Below, one piece after another: positions 37,012 through 45,795 of a stretch of DNA of 64,000 nt; position 1 is the first letter of the stretch; the number at the start of each line of letters is the position of its first letter. Source of the stretch: Brevibacterium aurantiacum. Its GTDB lineage: Bacteria > Actinomycetota > Actinomycetes > Actinomycetales > Brevibacteriaceae. The stretch is taken from positions 151,368-215,367 of the forward strand of contig NZ_VLTK01000009.1 in assembly GCF_007558825.1 (NCBI RefSeq), given 5' to 3'. The position numbers and the translations under genes are program-made. The notes under the pieces were generated by a model. That model searched no databases. It saw nothing but the letters and a program-made list of their open reading frames with translations, and was not told the DNA's origin.

Positions 37012-39149
37012 GAACACCCTCGCTGTCCGTGCGCATGCTGCTCGGCCTCTTCGTCATCGCCCTGCTCGTCCTCGGGATGCCGCAGGTCACCCAGGCCGCG
37101 CCGACTCGGGGCATGGATGGAAAGAGCGCATCGGAAGCGGAAGCCGCCTCGGCGGGCAAGGGACCGATCTTCATCGGCGTCTCCGGTTTCAGCTTCGAGG
37201 ACCTCGATCCGCGCACCACTCCGAATCTGTGGAGGATGATGCAGACCGGACAGATCGGCACGATCACTCCCCGCAGCGTACGGGCGACCAGCTGCCCCGT
37301 CGACGGTTGGCTCGGCGTGGGTTCGGGACGACGAGCCGCCGACGAACCCCGTGAACAGTGCCGCGAACCGGCTCCGCCGCTCGACGGCTGGGTCGCCGAC
37401 TGGGACGTCTATGCCCAGGTCGCGAGAAGCGACAACTACGACGCCGGCCTCGGCGATCTGGCGGAGTCGGTGCCCGACATCGCTGCCTTCGGGCCCGGTG
37501 CCGCCATCGCAGCGGCCGATCACAGGGGCAAACTCGACGACTGGTCACCTATCGGCGACAACTTGGCCCAGAAGGCGAATCGGGCCTCACTCAACGGTGA
37601 ACTCACACTCGTCGATCTCGGCGACACCACCTCGGACGGTTACTCGCTCAAGGCCCTCGACAAACACGTCGGAGAGATTCTGGCAGCCGCCGGCTGGGTC
37701 GACGGTGACGACCCCGAACGTCTGACCGCAGGCACCTCGCCGATCATCTTCTCATCGATCGCCGACGGTTCAGGCAAGAACTCGTCGATGCAGTCGACGA
37801 TGATGCTGCGTCCTGGAGGGACTGCCGGACTGCTGAGCTCTTCGTCGACTCGCCAACCTGGCCTCATCCAGGTGCCCGATATCGCCCCGACGCTCGTCGA
37901 ACTCAGCGACGGGCAGGCCATGCATAACGCGGCCGGCGCCCCGATGGCCAACCAGAACGCAGACAGCAGCTGGGAGTCGCGCTACCAGGCCGTTCTCGAC
38001 CGTCAGGTGGCGGTGAAGACCCAGAACGAGCTGTCCACCTGGTTCTTCCCCGTCGTCGCCTCTCTCATGGTCGGTCTGCTGGTCCTGGCCTGGTTCCTGC
38101 GCAAGAACCATCGCACCCTCGTCCATTCCGGAGCCTACCGATTAGGCATCGTCTTCGCAGCAATGCCGGTGTCGACCTATCTGGTCAACACCGTGCCCTG
38201 GGAGAGAGCGACCAACCCTGATATTGCGATGCTGGGAGCCTTGGCCGGCTGGGCACTGATACTCGGGGCCATCGCCCTGCTGGGTCCGTGGCGCGGATAC
38301 AAACTCGGGCCTGTGCTCTTCGTCAGCGTCGTCACGGTCCTCGTCCTCGCCTACGACGTCATCACCGGTTCTCAGCTCCAGATGTCAACGCTGCTGGGTG
38401 AACCGCTGCTCATCGCATCGAGGTTCTACGGCATCGGCAATTCCGCACTCGCGCTCTACTGCTGCGCTCTGCTGCTGGCTGTGGCCGGCTTCGCATCGCT
38501 GACGACGAGACCGATCATGCGCATCCTCATCGTCACCGTGCCGATCCTCGTCTCGAGCGTCATCCTGGCCGCCCCGGGACTGGGCACGAAGTTCGGGTCC
38601 GTCCCGACGCTGATCATCGGCGTCGCTTACCTCGTCCTCGCGGCCGCGGGAATCCGATTCTCGCTCAAACGCATGGGACTGACCGTAGGCATCGCAGGCT
38701 TCGTCATGCTGGCGGTCCTGTTCATCGACTGGCTGCGTCCCGCCGATCAGCGCACCCACTTCGGCCGCTTCTTCGACTCCATCATCAGCGGCGAGGCCCT
38801 GAGCGTGCTGGCCCGCAAGATCGGCATGAATATCGACATCCTGACCCAGTCGTGGATGACGTTGGTCCTGCCGCTCGTCATCATCGGCGTGTTCTGGCTG
38901 GCGCTGGAACCGCAGCGCTTCTCTCTGCAGGGAATGACCGAGGCCTACCACCGGATCCCACTGCTGCGAGCGGGCATGATCAGCCTGGCCATCCTGCTGG
39001 GCGTCGGCACGATCATCAATGACTCGGGAATCGTCGTCCCTGCCGTGGGCATTCTCTTCCTCGTCCCCGTCCTCGTCCACCTCGAAACCTTCGAGACGAA
39101 GCAGACGGCAGACAGCGGCGCTCAGACTGAATGCTCCAGTCCCGCCTGA
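37008..39149 (+). CDS. Large polytopic membrane protein with alkaline-phosphatase-like outer domain, paralogue 2
   Basis: 713 residues; ATG overlaps the stop of paralogue 1 (ATGA). Same architecture: signal peptide ending near TQAA, an outer domain beginning IFIGVSGFSFEDLDP, TPNLWRMMQTG, SCPVDGWLGVGSGRRA, then about ten helices. Shared landmarks are SRFYGIGNSAL, DWLRPADQRTHFGRFFD, GEALSVLARKIGMN and NDSGIVVPAVGIL. The outer domain is about 100 residues shorter than in paralogue 1. The pair was probably made by tandem duplication and is translationally coupled, which suggests a heteromer. Cellular role unknown. Confidence 0.75.
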   Translation: MRTPSLSVRMLLGLFVIALLVLGMPQVTQAAPTRGMDGKSASEAEAASAGKGPIFIGVSGFSFEDLDPRTTPNLWRMMQTGQIGTITPRSVRATSCPVDGWLGVGSGRRAADEPREQCREPAPPLDGWVADWDVYAQVARSDNYDAGLGDLAESVPDIAAFGPGAAIAAADHRGKLDDWSPIGDNLAQKANRASLNGELTLVDLGDTTSDGYSLKALDKHVGEILAAAGWVDGDDPERLTAGTSPIIFSSIADGSGKNSSMQSTMMLRPGGTAGLLSSSSTRQPGLIQVPDIAPTLVELSDGQAMHNAAGAPMANQNADSSWESRYQAVLDRQVAVKTQNELSTWFFPVVASLMVGLLVLAWFLRKNHRTLVHSGAYRLGIVFAAMPVSTYLVNTVPWERATNPDIAMLGALAGWALILGAIALLGPWRGYKLGPVLFVSVVTVLVLAYDVITGSQLQMSTLLGEPLLIASRFYGIGNSALALYCCALLLAVAGFASLTTRPIMRILIVTVPILVSSVILAAPGLGTKFGSVPTLIIGVAYLVLAAAGIRFSLKRMGLTVGIAGFVMLAVLFIDWLRPADQRTHFGRFFDSIISGEALSVLARKIGMNIDILTQSWMTLVLPLVIIGVFWLALEPQRFSLQGMTEAYHRIPLLRAGMISLAILLGVGTIINDSGIVVPAVGILFLVPVLVHLETFETKQTADSGAQTECSSPA

Positions 39150-39171
39150 GCGCCGGCAGCTCGACATCAGT

Positions 39172-39217
39172 CGGTGACGCTGCTCGGCCGGTGACGCTGC
39201 TCAGCCGGTGCTGAGCA
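39172..39217. terminator. 17-bp tandem repeat and hairpin between convergent genes
   Basis: cggtgacgctgctcRgc is repeated at 39172-39188 and 39189-39205, beginning 23 bp after the stop of paralogue 2. The second copy provides one arm of an 8-bp stem, tgctcagc (39198-39205), loop cggt, gctgagca (39210-39217), a possible terminator for both genes. Confidence 0.5.
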
Positions 39218-39223
39218 TCTGAT

Positions 39224-41860
39224 TCACCCGACGGTCTTGCGCCGACGCACCATGGTCGCGGCCATGCTGCCTGCAACGATGAGTGCGAGTGCCGCAGCCA
39301 CGAGATTCAGAGCTTCGAAGCCGGTGCGAGGCAGATCCCCGCCGTCCTTCGAACCGTCGGCCTCGGCTCCGCTGCCGTCCGCATTCGCCGAGGTGGCTCC
39401 AGAGACGTCCGCGTTCGCGCCGTCGCCATTCGCACCCGATCCCGATGCCTCGGAGGTTCCGTTGTCACCACCGGCACCACCATCAGCGTCGGAATCCGCT
39501 CCTGCACCGTCAGATGCGCCATCGACACCGCCATCATCGCCAGCCGCCGCATTCGCCTCATCGCCGATCTGTGCCGTGGCCTCGAATTCGTGGCTGACCG
39601 GCAGCGGGTTGTCATCCCACCACTCGCCCTCGCCGGCCTTCAGACCAACCTCGACGGTGACCTCACCGGAGGCATCATCGGGTGCGGTGACGTTGATGGC
39701 GACGTCGCTGGCACCGGCTGGGATCGATTCCAAGGTCATCGTCTTCGCCGCAGCGTCGACCTTCACCTCAGGGGCCTTCGCCGTCTCCGACGTCACTGCC
39801 TTCTGGGCTTCGGCGGATCCGGAATCAGCGGCGCTGACGGTGTATCCCTCGGGCAGGTCAACGGTCACGTCCACCGGTCCTGGGACCTCCGCCTCGGCAG
39901 TGGTGTTGAGGACGAAGTCCTTGCTCTCACCGGGCTCGATCCCATTGTCGGGGGCAGCGAAATCGACCGTGAGGTCACCGTTGTCAATGACGTCCTTCGT
40001 CAGATCGGCCTGGCGTTCGTCGTTGTCCGGCGAGACCTTCTCGTTCTCGTCCGTGCTCTTCTCGAAGAAGTCGACCCAGGTCTCGAAGTCAGTGAGTCCG
40101 GAGAGTTCGAAGTCGCCCTTGGCGAAGGAGGAGAAATTGTCTCCCCCGGCGGCGAGGAAGCTCAGCGTCGCGACCCTGTACTCTTTGTCCGGATCGAGCT
40201 TCTTACCATCCACCTCGACCGACTTCACGTGCTCGCCCTTGGCCGCATCGGAGTCGTAGACGACTTCGAGCTCATCGGAGATGCCAAGGTGGAGGAACGG
40301 CCGCGAGGCATCTGCTGGCTGCCACTGCTCTTCGAACAGACCGATGACATCGGAGCCCTGCATCGTCACGACACCATGATCATTGGCAAAGGGCAGGACC
40401 GAGCTGAGTTCAGCGGCCGTGACTTCGCACTTGTCCTCGGTGTTGTAGATGTCGTCGCATCTGAGGTCCGTGCGCAGTCCGCCCGGGTTCGTGATGCCGA
40501 AGTCGGCCTCGTCGAGCTGTGTGCCCTCGACTCCGTCTTTGAGGGCGTCAGCGACGAGGTTGCCCAGGGTGCTCTCCGCACCGCGGTCCTCCTCACCGTC
40601 CTTCGTGGCGCGGGTGATGTCCTCACTGATCTCACCTGCAACGACAGAGCCTGGGACCTTTGCCTTCTCGTCGGCGTCCGCGATGATCTTCGCGACTTCA
40701 TCGACGACGGGCGAATCGTAGTCCTTGTCCGCCGTTTTGATGAGATCGGAGTTCTCGGTCGTCCAGTTTCCCTCGGCATCGGCTTCGAGCTGGACCTGGC
40801 CGACGTATTCGCCGTAGCTGCCGGCCTCAATCACGGGGCGAGTCCGGTCGGATTCACCGGGCACAGGTGCCTCGAATGCGTACGGCAGGTGGGTGTGGCC
40901 GGTGAAGAGGACGTCGACGGACGCATCTGCTTGCGTCACGAGCTTGTCGAACTCGGCGTTCGAGGCCTGCGCATCTCCCAGGCTCTCAGAGCTCGAGGCC
41001 CCGAGGTGGGCCTCGACGACCGTCATATCCGGCTGTTCGCCAGCGGGCAGAGCCTCGATCTCATCGGCGACACGGTTGACGGCGTCGGTGGGGTCACCGA
41101 AATCGAGATCGGCGATGCCGTCAGGTGAGACCAACGACTTGGTGTCCTTGGTGACGACGCCGATGACGGCGACCTTCACGCCGCCCACATCGATCGTCGT
41201 ATAGCCTTCGAGCCCGTCGACGACGTCGGTGGTGCCCTTGTCGTAGACGTTGGCGGCAAGGTAGGGGAAATCCGATTCGGAGGAGACTCTGCCGGTCAGA
41301 TCGTCGATGCCCTGGTCGAACTCGTGGTTGCCGACGGCCGAAGCCTGGGCGCCGATGGCGTTGAGTACGTCCAGCGTCGGGGTGTCCTGCTGAGAAGACG
41401 AGACGTAGGTGGAGGCACCGATGTTGTCACCGGCAGAGAGTAACCCGGTTCCGGCTGTGCCTTCCTCAGCCGCATAATTCGCACGCTCTTCTTCGACGAC
41501 CGAGGCGAGCTGCGTACCGGCCTCGGCGATGCGTCCGTGGAAGTCGGTGATGTTGAGCAGCTGGACTTTGGTGCCCTCGGCTGCCGCCTGAGCAGAGGCG
41601 TCCTTGTCCGCAGTCTTGTCTGCAGTGTTGTCCCCGCGCCTGCCGGCACCGGCGTCGGCGTCGGCAGCGGAGGCGTCTGCGGCGGATGAGTCATCTGGTG
41701 ACGAGCTGTCTGAGGATGGGTCGGGGAGGCTCGCCTCGGCGGGTGCTTCCCTGACGGAATCACCTCCAAGGGACGAGGCAACAGCAGGAGCGGCGCCCGG
41801 CAGCGTCAACATCGACACTGCCGCTCCTGTTGCCAACATCTTCGTCACAAGTTTCGACAT
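39224..41860 (-). CDS. Cell-wall-anchored 5'-nucleotidase/metallophosphatase (UshA family)
   Basis: 878 residues with AAAGGAAC before the ATG. Signal peptide ends near AVAS. The metallophosphatase domain shows LLNITDFHGRI, SAGDNIGAS, GNHEFDQG and FTGHTHLPY, the full set of metal ligands; the nucleotidase C-terminal domain has FGITNPGGLRTDL, PFANDHGVV and SFLAAGGDNFSSF. About 200 residues of acidic, Gly/Ala-rich wall-spanning sequence follow, then LPRTG, a membrane helix and RRRK, a sortase-sorting signal. It should strip phosphate from extracellular nucleotides or UDP-sugars. No sortase gene is in the window. Confidence 0.9.
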   Translation of the reverse strand: MSKLVTKMLATGAAVSMLTLPGAAPAVASSLGGDSVREAPAEASLPDPSSDSSSPDDSSAADASAADADAGAGRRGDNTADKTADKDASAQAAAEGTKVQLLNITDFHGRIAEAGTQLASVVEEERANYAAEEGTAGTGLLSAGDNIGASTYVSSSQQDTPTLDVLNAIGAQASAVGNHEFDQGIDDLTGRVSSESDFPYLAANVYDKGTTDVVDGLEGYTTIDVGGVKVAVIGVVTKDTKSLVSPDGIADLDFGDPTDAVNRVADEIEALPAGEQPDMTVVEAHLGASSSESLGDAQASNAEFDKLVTQADASVDVLFTGHTHLPYAFEAPVPGESDRTRPVIEAGSYGEYVGQVQLEADAEGNWTTENSDLIKTADKDYDSPVVDEVAKIIADADEKAKVPGSVVAGEISEDITRATKDGEEDRGAESTLGNLVADALKDGVEGTQLDEADFGITNPGGLRTDLRCDDIYNTEDKCEVTAAELSSVLPFANDHGVVTMQGSDVIGLFEEQWQPADASRPFLHLGISDELEVVYDSDAAKGEHVKSVEVDGKKLDPDKEYRVATLSFLAAGGDNFSSFAKGDFELSGLTDFETWVDFFEKSTDENEKVSPDNDERQADLTKDVIDNGDLTVDFAAPDNGIEPGESKDFVLNTTAEAEVPGPVDVTVDLPEGYTVSAADSGSAEAQKAVTSETAKAPEVKVDAAAKTMTLESIPAGASDVAINVTAPDDASGEVTVEVGLKAGEGEWWDDNPLPVSHEFEATAQIGDEANAAAGDDGGVDGASDGAGADSDADGGAGGDNGTSEASGSGANGDGANADVSGATSANADGSGAEADGSKDGGDLPRTGFEALNLVAAALALIVAGSMAATMVRRRKTVG

Positions 41861-42065
41861 GTGTTCAAGTTCCTTTGGTCATTTCATCCACTGCACAACC
41901 ACTGTGCCTCGCGAGGATCAAGCAGACTCATCCTGCAGTGCCGAAGAGAACGGGGAGTTACCTACACGTGAATGTACACAGGATTTTCACATCTGGGAAG
42001 AGGGATTCTCTCAAAAAGACGACAAGGCACCCAGCCAACATTGATCAGATGCTGAGCATGAGGGG

Positions 42066-42920
42066 CTAATCCTGAGTGCGACGCGCCATCGTCTGGGCCG
42101 CGCGGGAGGCATAGAACTCGGCCTCGGGATATCCCACTCCGGTGAGGACGAGCCCGTGTGCGGGAGTGACGAACATGGGCATGTCGGGCTCGATGCCAGT
42201 GTCCGCCTCGGCGAGGAGTTCGGCGGGCTGAGTCACCGGCCACGTGCCGGATCCGACCTTGATCAGCCCGCCCACCAGGGCACGGACCATGTGGTGGCAG
42301 AACGCATCGGCACGCAGATCGATCGTGATCACGGCTTCCTGATCCCGGGTGACATCGAGCTCGTGGAGGGTGCGGATGGTCGTCGCACCAGCCCGCGGCT
42401 TGCAGAATGGAAGGAAGTCGTGCAGACCCTGGGCCTCTCGTGCGGCCTCGGCCATCGCCTCGGCGTCGAGTTCGCCCTTGTGCCGCAGCGTCATGGGGGT
42501 CAGCAGCGGGTCGATGAAGGACCGGCGGTCGGCGAGTCTGTACTGGTAGGTCCGCCACAGTGCGGAGAACCGGGCATCGAAATCCCCCGGGACCTCGGAT
42601 ACGGCATGGATGATGATGTCATCGGTGTCATCGAACGTGAGGACTCCGCGCAGACGCGACAGCAGAGCCGCCTCGGCGGACCGGGAGGCCTTGCCGATGA
42701 GCTTCTCGATGCCTGCTGTGGGCAGGTCGATGTGGACGGTCTGCCGTCTCGCGTGGACTCCCGCGTCGGTGCGCCCGGCAACGACGGTGGCCACCTCGTC
42801 GCCGGTGATCCGGGCCAGCCCGGCCTCGAGCGATGCCTGTACGGTACGCAGGCCGGGTTGCTTCGCCCAGCCGTGGAAGTCGGTGCCGCGGTAGCCGAGG
42901 TCGATGCGGAATCGCGTCAT
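42066..42920 (-). CDS. truA: tRNA pseudouridine(38-40) synthase
   Basis: 284 residues. Catalytic Asp52 lies in GRTDAGVHARRQ; YRGTDFHGWAKQPGLRTVQ and FCHHMVRALVGGLI are TruA motifs. ATG overlaps the LemA-like gene stop (ATGA). Confidence 0.95.
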   Translation of the reverse strand: MTRFRIDLGYRGTDFHGWAKQPGLRTVQASLEAGLARITGDEVATVVAGRTDAGVHARRQTVHIDLPTAGIEKLIGKASRSAEAALLSRLRGVLTFDDTDDIIIHAVSEVPGDFDARFSALWRTYQYRLADRRSFIDPLLTPMTLRHKGELDAEAMAEAAREAQGLHDFLPFCKPRAGATTIRTLHELDVTRDQEAVITIDLRADAFCHHMVRALVGGLIKVGSGTWPVTQPAELLAEADTGIEPDMPMFVTPAHGLVLTGVGYPEAEFYASRAAQTMARRTQD

Positions 42921-43615
42921 GATCCGGCTGGTCGTGTGTGGTCCTGGGCTCCCGACTGTTCTTCAGACTGCGCCTCGGTGGACGACTGCTCAGACTCCGC
43001 CTCGGTGGACGGGCCCTGAGGTTGGGCGTCGGTGAAGGGCTCGCGGGCCTGGAACACATTCTGAAACAGCCGCGACACGGCTCGTTCGCGCTGTCGGTGG
43101 TAGAGATCGACGTTCGCGTTGTAGATGCGTGCGCCAGACCGGATGCGTTCGGTCAGCACGTTCAGCTGGCCGTGCAGAAGCGCGATCGTGGTGTCGAGCT
43201 CTTCACGCGGGCTCGTCTGCATCGCCAGGGTCGAATCAGAGGCACTGGCCCTGTCGGTGACCTGGCTGGGAATCTGTGCCGCATCGTCGACGGCTCGGGT
43301 CAGTGCGCGTTCCGCGGCCGCACCGCGAGGACCGAACGGTGCACGCTCGGCCGAGGCGAGCGCAAGTTCGACAGTGCTGAGATCTCGCGTGGTGACCTGC
43401 TGCAGCGTCCCGATGTAGGCGGGCACAAGGGCGTGCCGACCGCGGAGTTCGACCAGCAGCTGGCGTTTGGCCTCATCGCAGAGTGAACGGGCCATCGAGA
43501 GTTGGTTGAACCGCAAGAAGATGAGGGCCAGTGCGAGGACGACGAAGGCGAGGACACATGCCCCGACGATGAACCAGACCAATCTCGCCTCCCCTCTCAT
43601 TCGCATTCCCGACAC
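42917..43615 (-). CDS. LemA-family-like membrane protein
   Basis: 232 residues from GTG 43615 (ATG codons at 43606 and 43600 are alternatives). One N-terminal membrane helix (VWFIVGACVLAFVVLALALIF), then a helical region with LRGRHALVPAYIGTLQQV and, near the end, SGARIYNANVDLYHRQRE, which recall the R-x-x-L-V-P and YN-x-x-V-x-x-YN landmarks of LemA proteins. The tail is a Glu/Ser/Thr/Gln-rich stretch with a 27-bp DNA duplication (42962-43011). Function of the family is unclear. Co-transcribed with truA. Confidence 0.6.
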   Translation of the reverse strand: MSGMRMRGEARLVWFIVGACVLAFVVLALALIFLRFNQLSMARSLCDEAKRQLLVELRGRHALVPAYIGTLQQVTTRDLSTVELALASAERAPFGPRGAAAERALTRAVDDAAQIPSQVTDRASASDSTLAMQTSPREELDTTIALLHGQLNVLTERIRSGARIYNANVDLYHRQRERAVSRLFQNVFQAREPFTDAQPQGPSTEAESEQSSTEAQSEEQSGAQDHTRPAGS

Positions 43616-43625
43616 TTAAGTTTAC

Positions 43626-43679
43626 GCGGGGTTCAGACCCGTCGCGAACCAGCCTCCGGCTGGTCACCGAAAGCCCCGC
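43626..43679. other. Nested inverted repeats in divergent leader region
   Basis: gcgggg (43626-43631) pairs with ccccgc (43674-43679) around an inner perfect hairpin accagcc-tcc-ggctggt (43648-43664). It lies next to the LemA-like start and may be a leader RNA or operator. No family recognised. Confidence 0.4.
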
Positions 43680-43807
43680 TGTTTCTGCATCACCTCTGTT
43701 CGTGCGCGGCTCCAGACCCGATCGTGCGCGGCGATTTCGGCCTTTCGTCGCCGGAGGGACGCCTCGATGTCGCCCGTCCTTCACCCTGAGGGCGTGAACT
43801 GAGTTCT

Positions 43808-44989
43808 GTGAGAGTAGCGATCATTGCAGAGTCCTTCCTCCCCAACATGAATGGGGTCACCCACTCACTCCTCCGCGTCCTCGACCATCTGGCCGACCGC
43901 GGCGACGACGTCATCATCATCGCACCGGGCACACGCCGCGACGGACCCAAGGAGGTCGCCGGAGCCCGCATCATCCGTGTTCCATCGATCGCCCTGCCGA
44001 AGTATCGTCGGGTCCGTGTGGCTCCCGGCGGGGTCAGCCGCATCAAACGACTGCTGGAGAACTTCAACCCCGATGTCGTCCACCTGGCCAGCCCCTTCGT
44101 GCTCGGCTGGCGCGGCGTCCTGGCCGCTCAGAGCCTCGATCTGCCGACGGTGGCGATCTATCAGACCGAGGTGCCCGCATATGCCGCGCGGTACGGCATG
44201 TACGGTATCGAGGCAATGCTGTGGTCGCATGTGCGCAACATCCATCAGCACGCCTCTCTGACTCTGGTCCCCTCGTCGTACACACTCGATCAAATGTCCG
44301 GACTCGGAGTCGCCGAGGTGGATCTGTGGGCACGCGGGGTCGACTCCTCCCGCTTCGACCCCAGTCACCGATCAGAGGCCTGGCGCCGGTCCGTGGCTCC
44401 CAATGGTGAGAAGATCATCGGCTACGTCGGTCGGCTCGCGGCCGAGAAGCAGGTTGAGGATCTGGCCGTCCTGGACGATGTGCCCGACTCGAAGCTCGTC
44501 ATCGTCGGCGACGGCCCGTGGCGGGCTCGGCTCGAACGCTCTTTGCCGAATGCGCACTTCGCTGGATTCCTGGGTGGCGATGCCCTGGCCCAGGCGGTGG
44601 CGAGCTTCGACATCATGGTCGCCCCCGGCGAGCTCGAGACCTTCTGCCAGACCATCCAGGAGGCCATGGCCTCCGAGGTGCCCGTCGTCGCCCCCGCCCG
44701 AGGCGGCCCGATGGATCTCGTCGACTCCTCCCACACCGGATGGCTCTACACCCCGAAGGATCTGACGGCGATGCGCGGGCATGTCACGGACCTCCTCGGC
44801 GATGAGGCGAAACGTCGGGCGTTCGGTGTCGCCGGACGTCATCAGGTGCTCAGCCGCAGCTGGAAGAGCGTGTGCTCACAGCTCATCGGCCACTATTCGC
44901 GGGCGATCGAGAACCCGCACCCGCAGGTTCTGGGCCGCGGCTTCACCGTGCAGACAGGTGCCGATGTCGAGGATTCCTCAAGCTTCTGA
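43808..44989 (+). CDS. Family-4 glycosyltransferase, GDP-mannose-dependent mannosyltransferase type (MgtA-like)
   Basis: 393 residues from GTG 43808. N-terminal Rossmann domain opens RVAIIAESFLPNMNGVTHS; the C-terminal GT-B domain has IIGYVGRLAAEKQVEDL, the sugar-nucleotide segment APGELETFCQTIQEAMA with the EX7E-type pair, and VAPARGGPMDLV. The N-terminal and acceptor loops resemble actinobacterial mannosyltransferases acting on glycolipids (lipomannan pathway), and this is the best guess. Cytosolic face of the membrane. Start is tentative because no ribosome site is clear. Confidence 0.85.
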   Translation: MRVAIIAESFLPNMNGVTHSLLRVLDHLADRGDDVIIIAPGTRRDGPKEVAGARIIRVPSIALPKYRRVRVAPGGVSRIKRLLENFNPDVVHLASPFVLGWRGVLAAQSLDLPTVAIYQTEVPAYAARYGMYGIEAMLWSHVRNIHQHASLTLVPSSYTLDQMSGLGVAEVDLWARGVDSSRFDPSHRSEAWRRSVAPNGEKIIGYVGRLAAEKQVEDLAVLDDVPDSKLVIVGDGPWRARLERSLPNAHFAGFLGGDALAQAVASFDIMVAPGELETFCQTIQEAMASEVPVVAPARGGPMDLVDSSHTGWLYTPKDLTAMRGHVTDLLGDEAKRRAFGVAGRHQVLSRSWKSVCSQLIGHYSRAIENPHPQVLGRGFTVQTGADVEDSSSF

Positions 44990-44998
44990 GACTGATCA

Positions 44999-45047
44999 GC
45001 GTCGAGCGCGCACCTTGGCGTCGAGCGCGCACCTTGGCGTCGACAAC
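44999..45047. repeat. 19-bp tandem repeat after mannosyltransferase gene
   Basis: gcgtcgagcgcgcaccttg at 44999-45017 and 45018-45036, then a partial third copy (gcgtcgacaac). It begins ten bases after the stop codon. Confidence 0.85.
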
Positions 45048-45095
45048 CCACGCTATAACGTGACCGTTCGAGGCTGAGGAGTGCGCAGTCCAGTT

Positions 45096-45659
45096 TCAGG
45101 TGTGCGCAGCCCATTCGTCGACGGTGAGTACCGTGGCCTGTTTGGGAAAGACCTTCTCCGTGAGCACCCGGTGGACCTCCTCATCCCGATCTGCACAGGC
45201 GTCGGAAAGCACCGTCAGACGGAAGTCGAGGTCGGCGGCCTGCCGGATGGTCGAGAGAACCACTCCACTGGTGGCGACGCCGGCGAGGATCAGAGTGTCG
45301 GCACCGTATCCGCGCAGCAGAACTTCGAGATCGCTGCCGGTAAAGGCACTGATGCGACGCTTCGTCACGATCGGTTCGCCCTCATGCCGTCCCAGTGTCT
45401 CGTGGATGCTCGTCGACGCGTGTGCCTGGTCGAGATCCCCGTGTGCCGCTATCTGCCTGAACGATGCGGTCTCCGCGAGCTCCGGGTGCCCTTCCCGCAA
45501 GGCCACGCGCACCCAGATGACAGGGATGCCCTTCTCTCTGGCAGCAGCGACAGCATCGCGGGCACGCTCGAGGACGCCGGTCATGGTGAAGGCCTCATCA
45601 CCGGCGATGCCGTTCTGGAAGTCCATGGCGAGCAGGACGGGGCGGTGGTTCGCAGCCAT
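45096..45659 (-). CDS. Isochorismatase-fold hydrolase lacking the catalytic cysteine
   Basis: 187 residues; AAGGAG before the ATG. The fold is clear: LLAMDFQNGI with the catalytic Asp, IVTKRRISAF with the Lys, and LILAGVATSGVVLST at the nucleophile elbow. In active members this elbow carries a Cys (for example T-N-x-C-V); here valine stands at that place. So either a different nucleophile is used or the protein is non-catalytic; such variants are common in the superfamily. Monocistronic and convergent with the mannosyltransferase. Confidence 0.8.
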   Translation of the reverse strand: MAANHRPVLLAMDFQNGIAGDEAFTMTGVLERARDAVAAAREKGIPVIWVRVALREGHPELAETASFRQIAAHGDLDQAHASTSIHETLGRHEGEPIVTKRRISAFTGSDLEVLLRGYGADTLILAGVATSGVVLSTIRQAADLDFRLTVLSDACADRDEEVHRVLTEKVFPKQATVLTVDEWAAHT

Positions 45660-45795
45660 TGTATGTCTCCTTCGCGGATCTGCGCGGCAGTCGAAATGCG
45701 AACCGACTGCCCTCCTCCGCCGAGGATACTCTTCGTCAGATCAGCTGTCCGAGGATGTTCGGTGGATGACCGTCAAGCACCCGCTCCAGTGGAGT

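Noticed and set aside
39590..41128. 512-codon open frame on plus strand
   Set aside because: Antisense to the 5'-nucleotidase gene; no domain seen.
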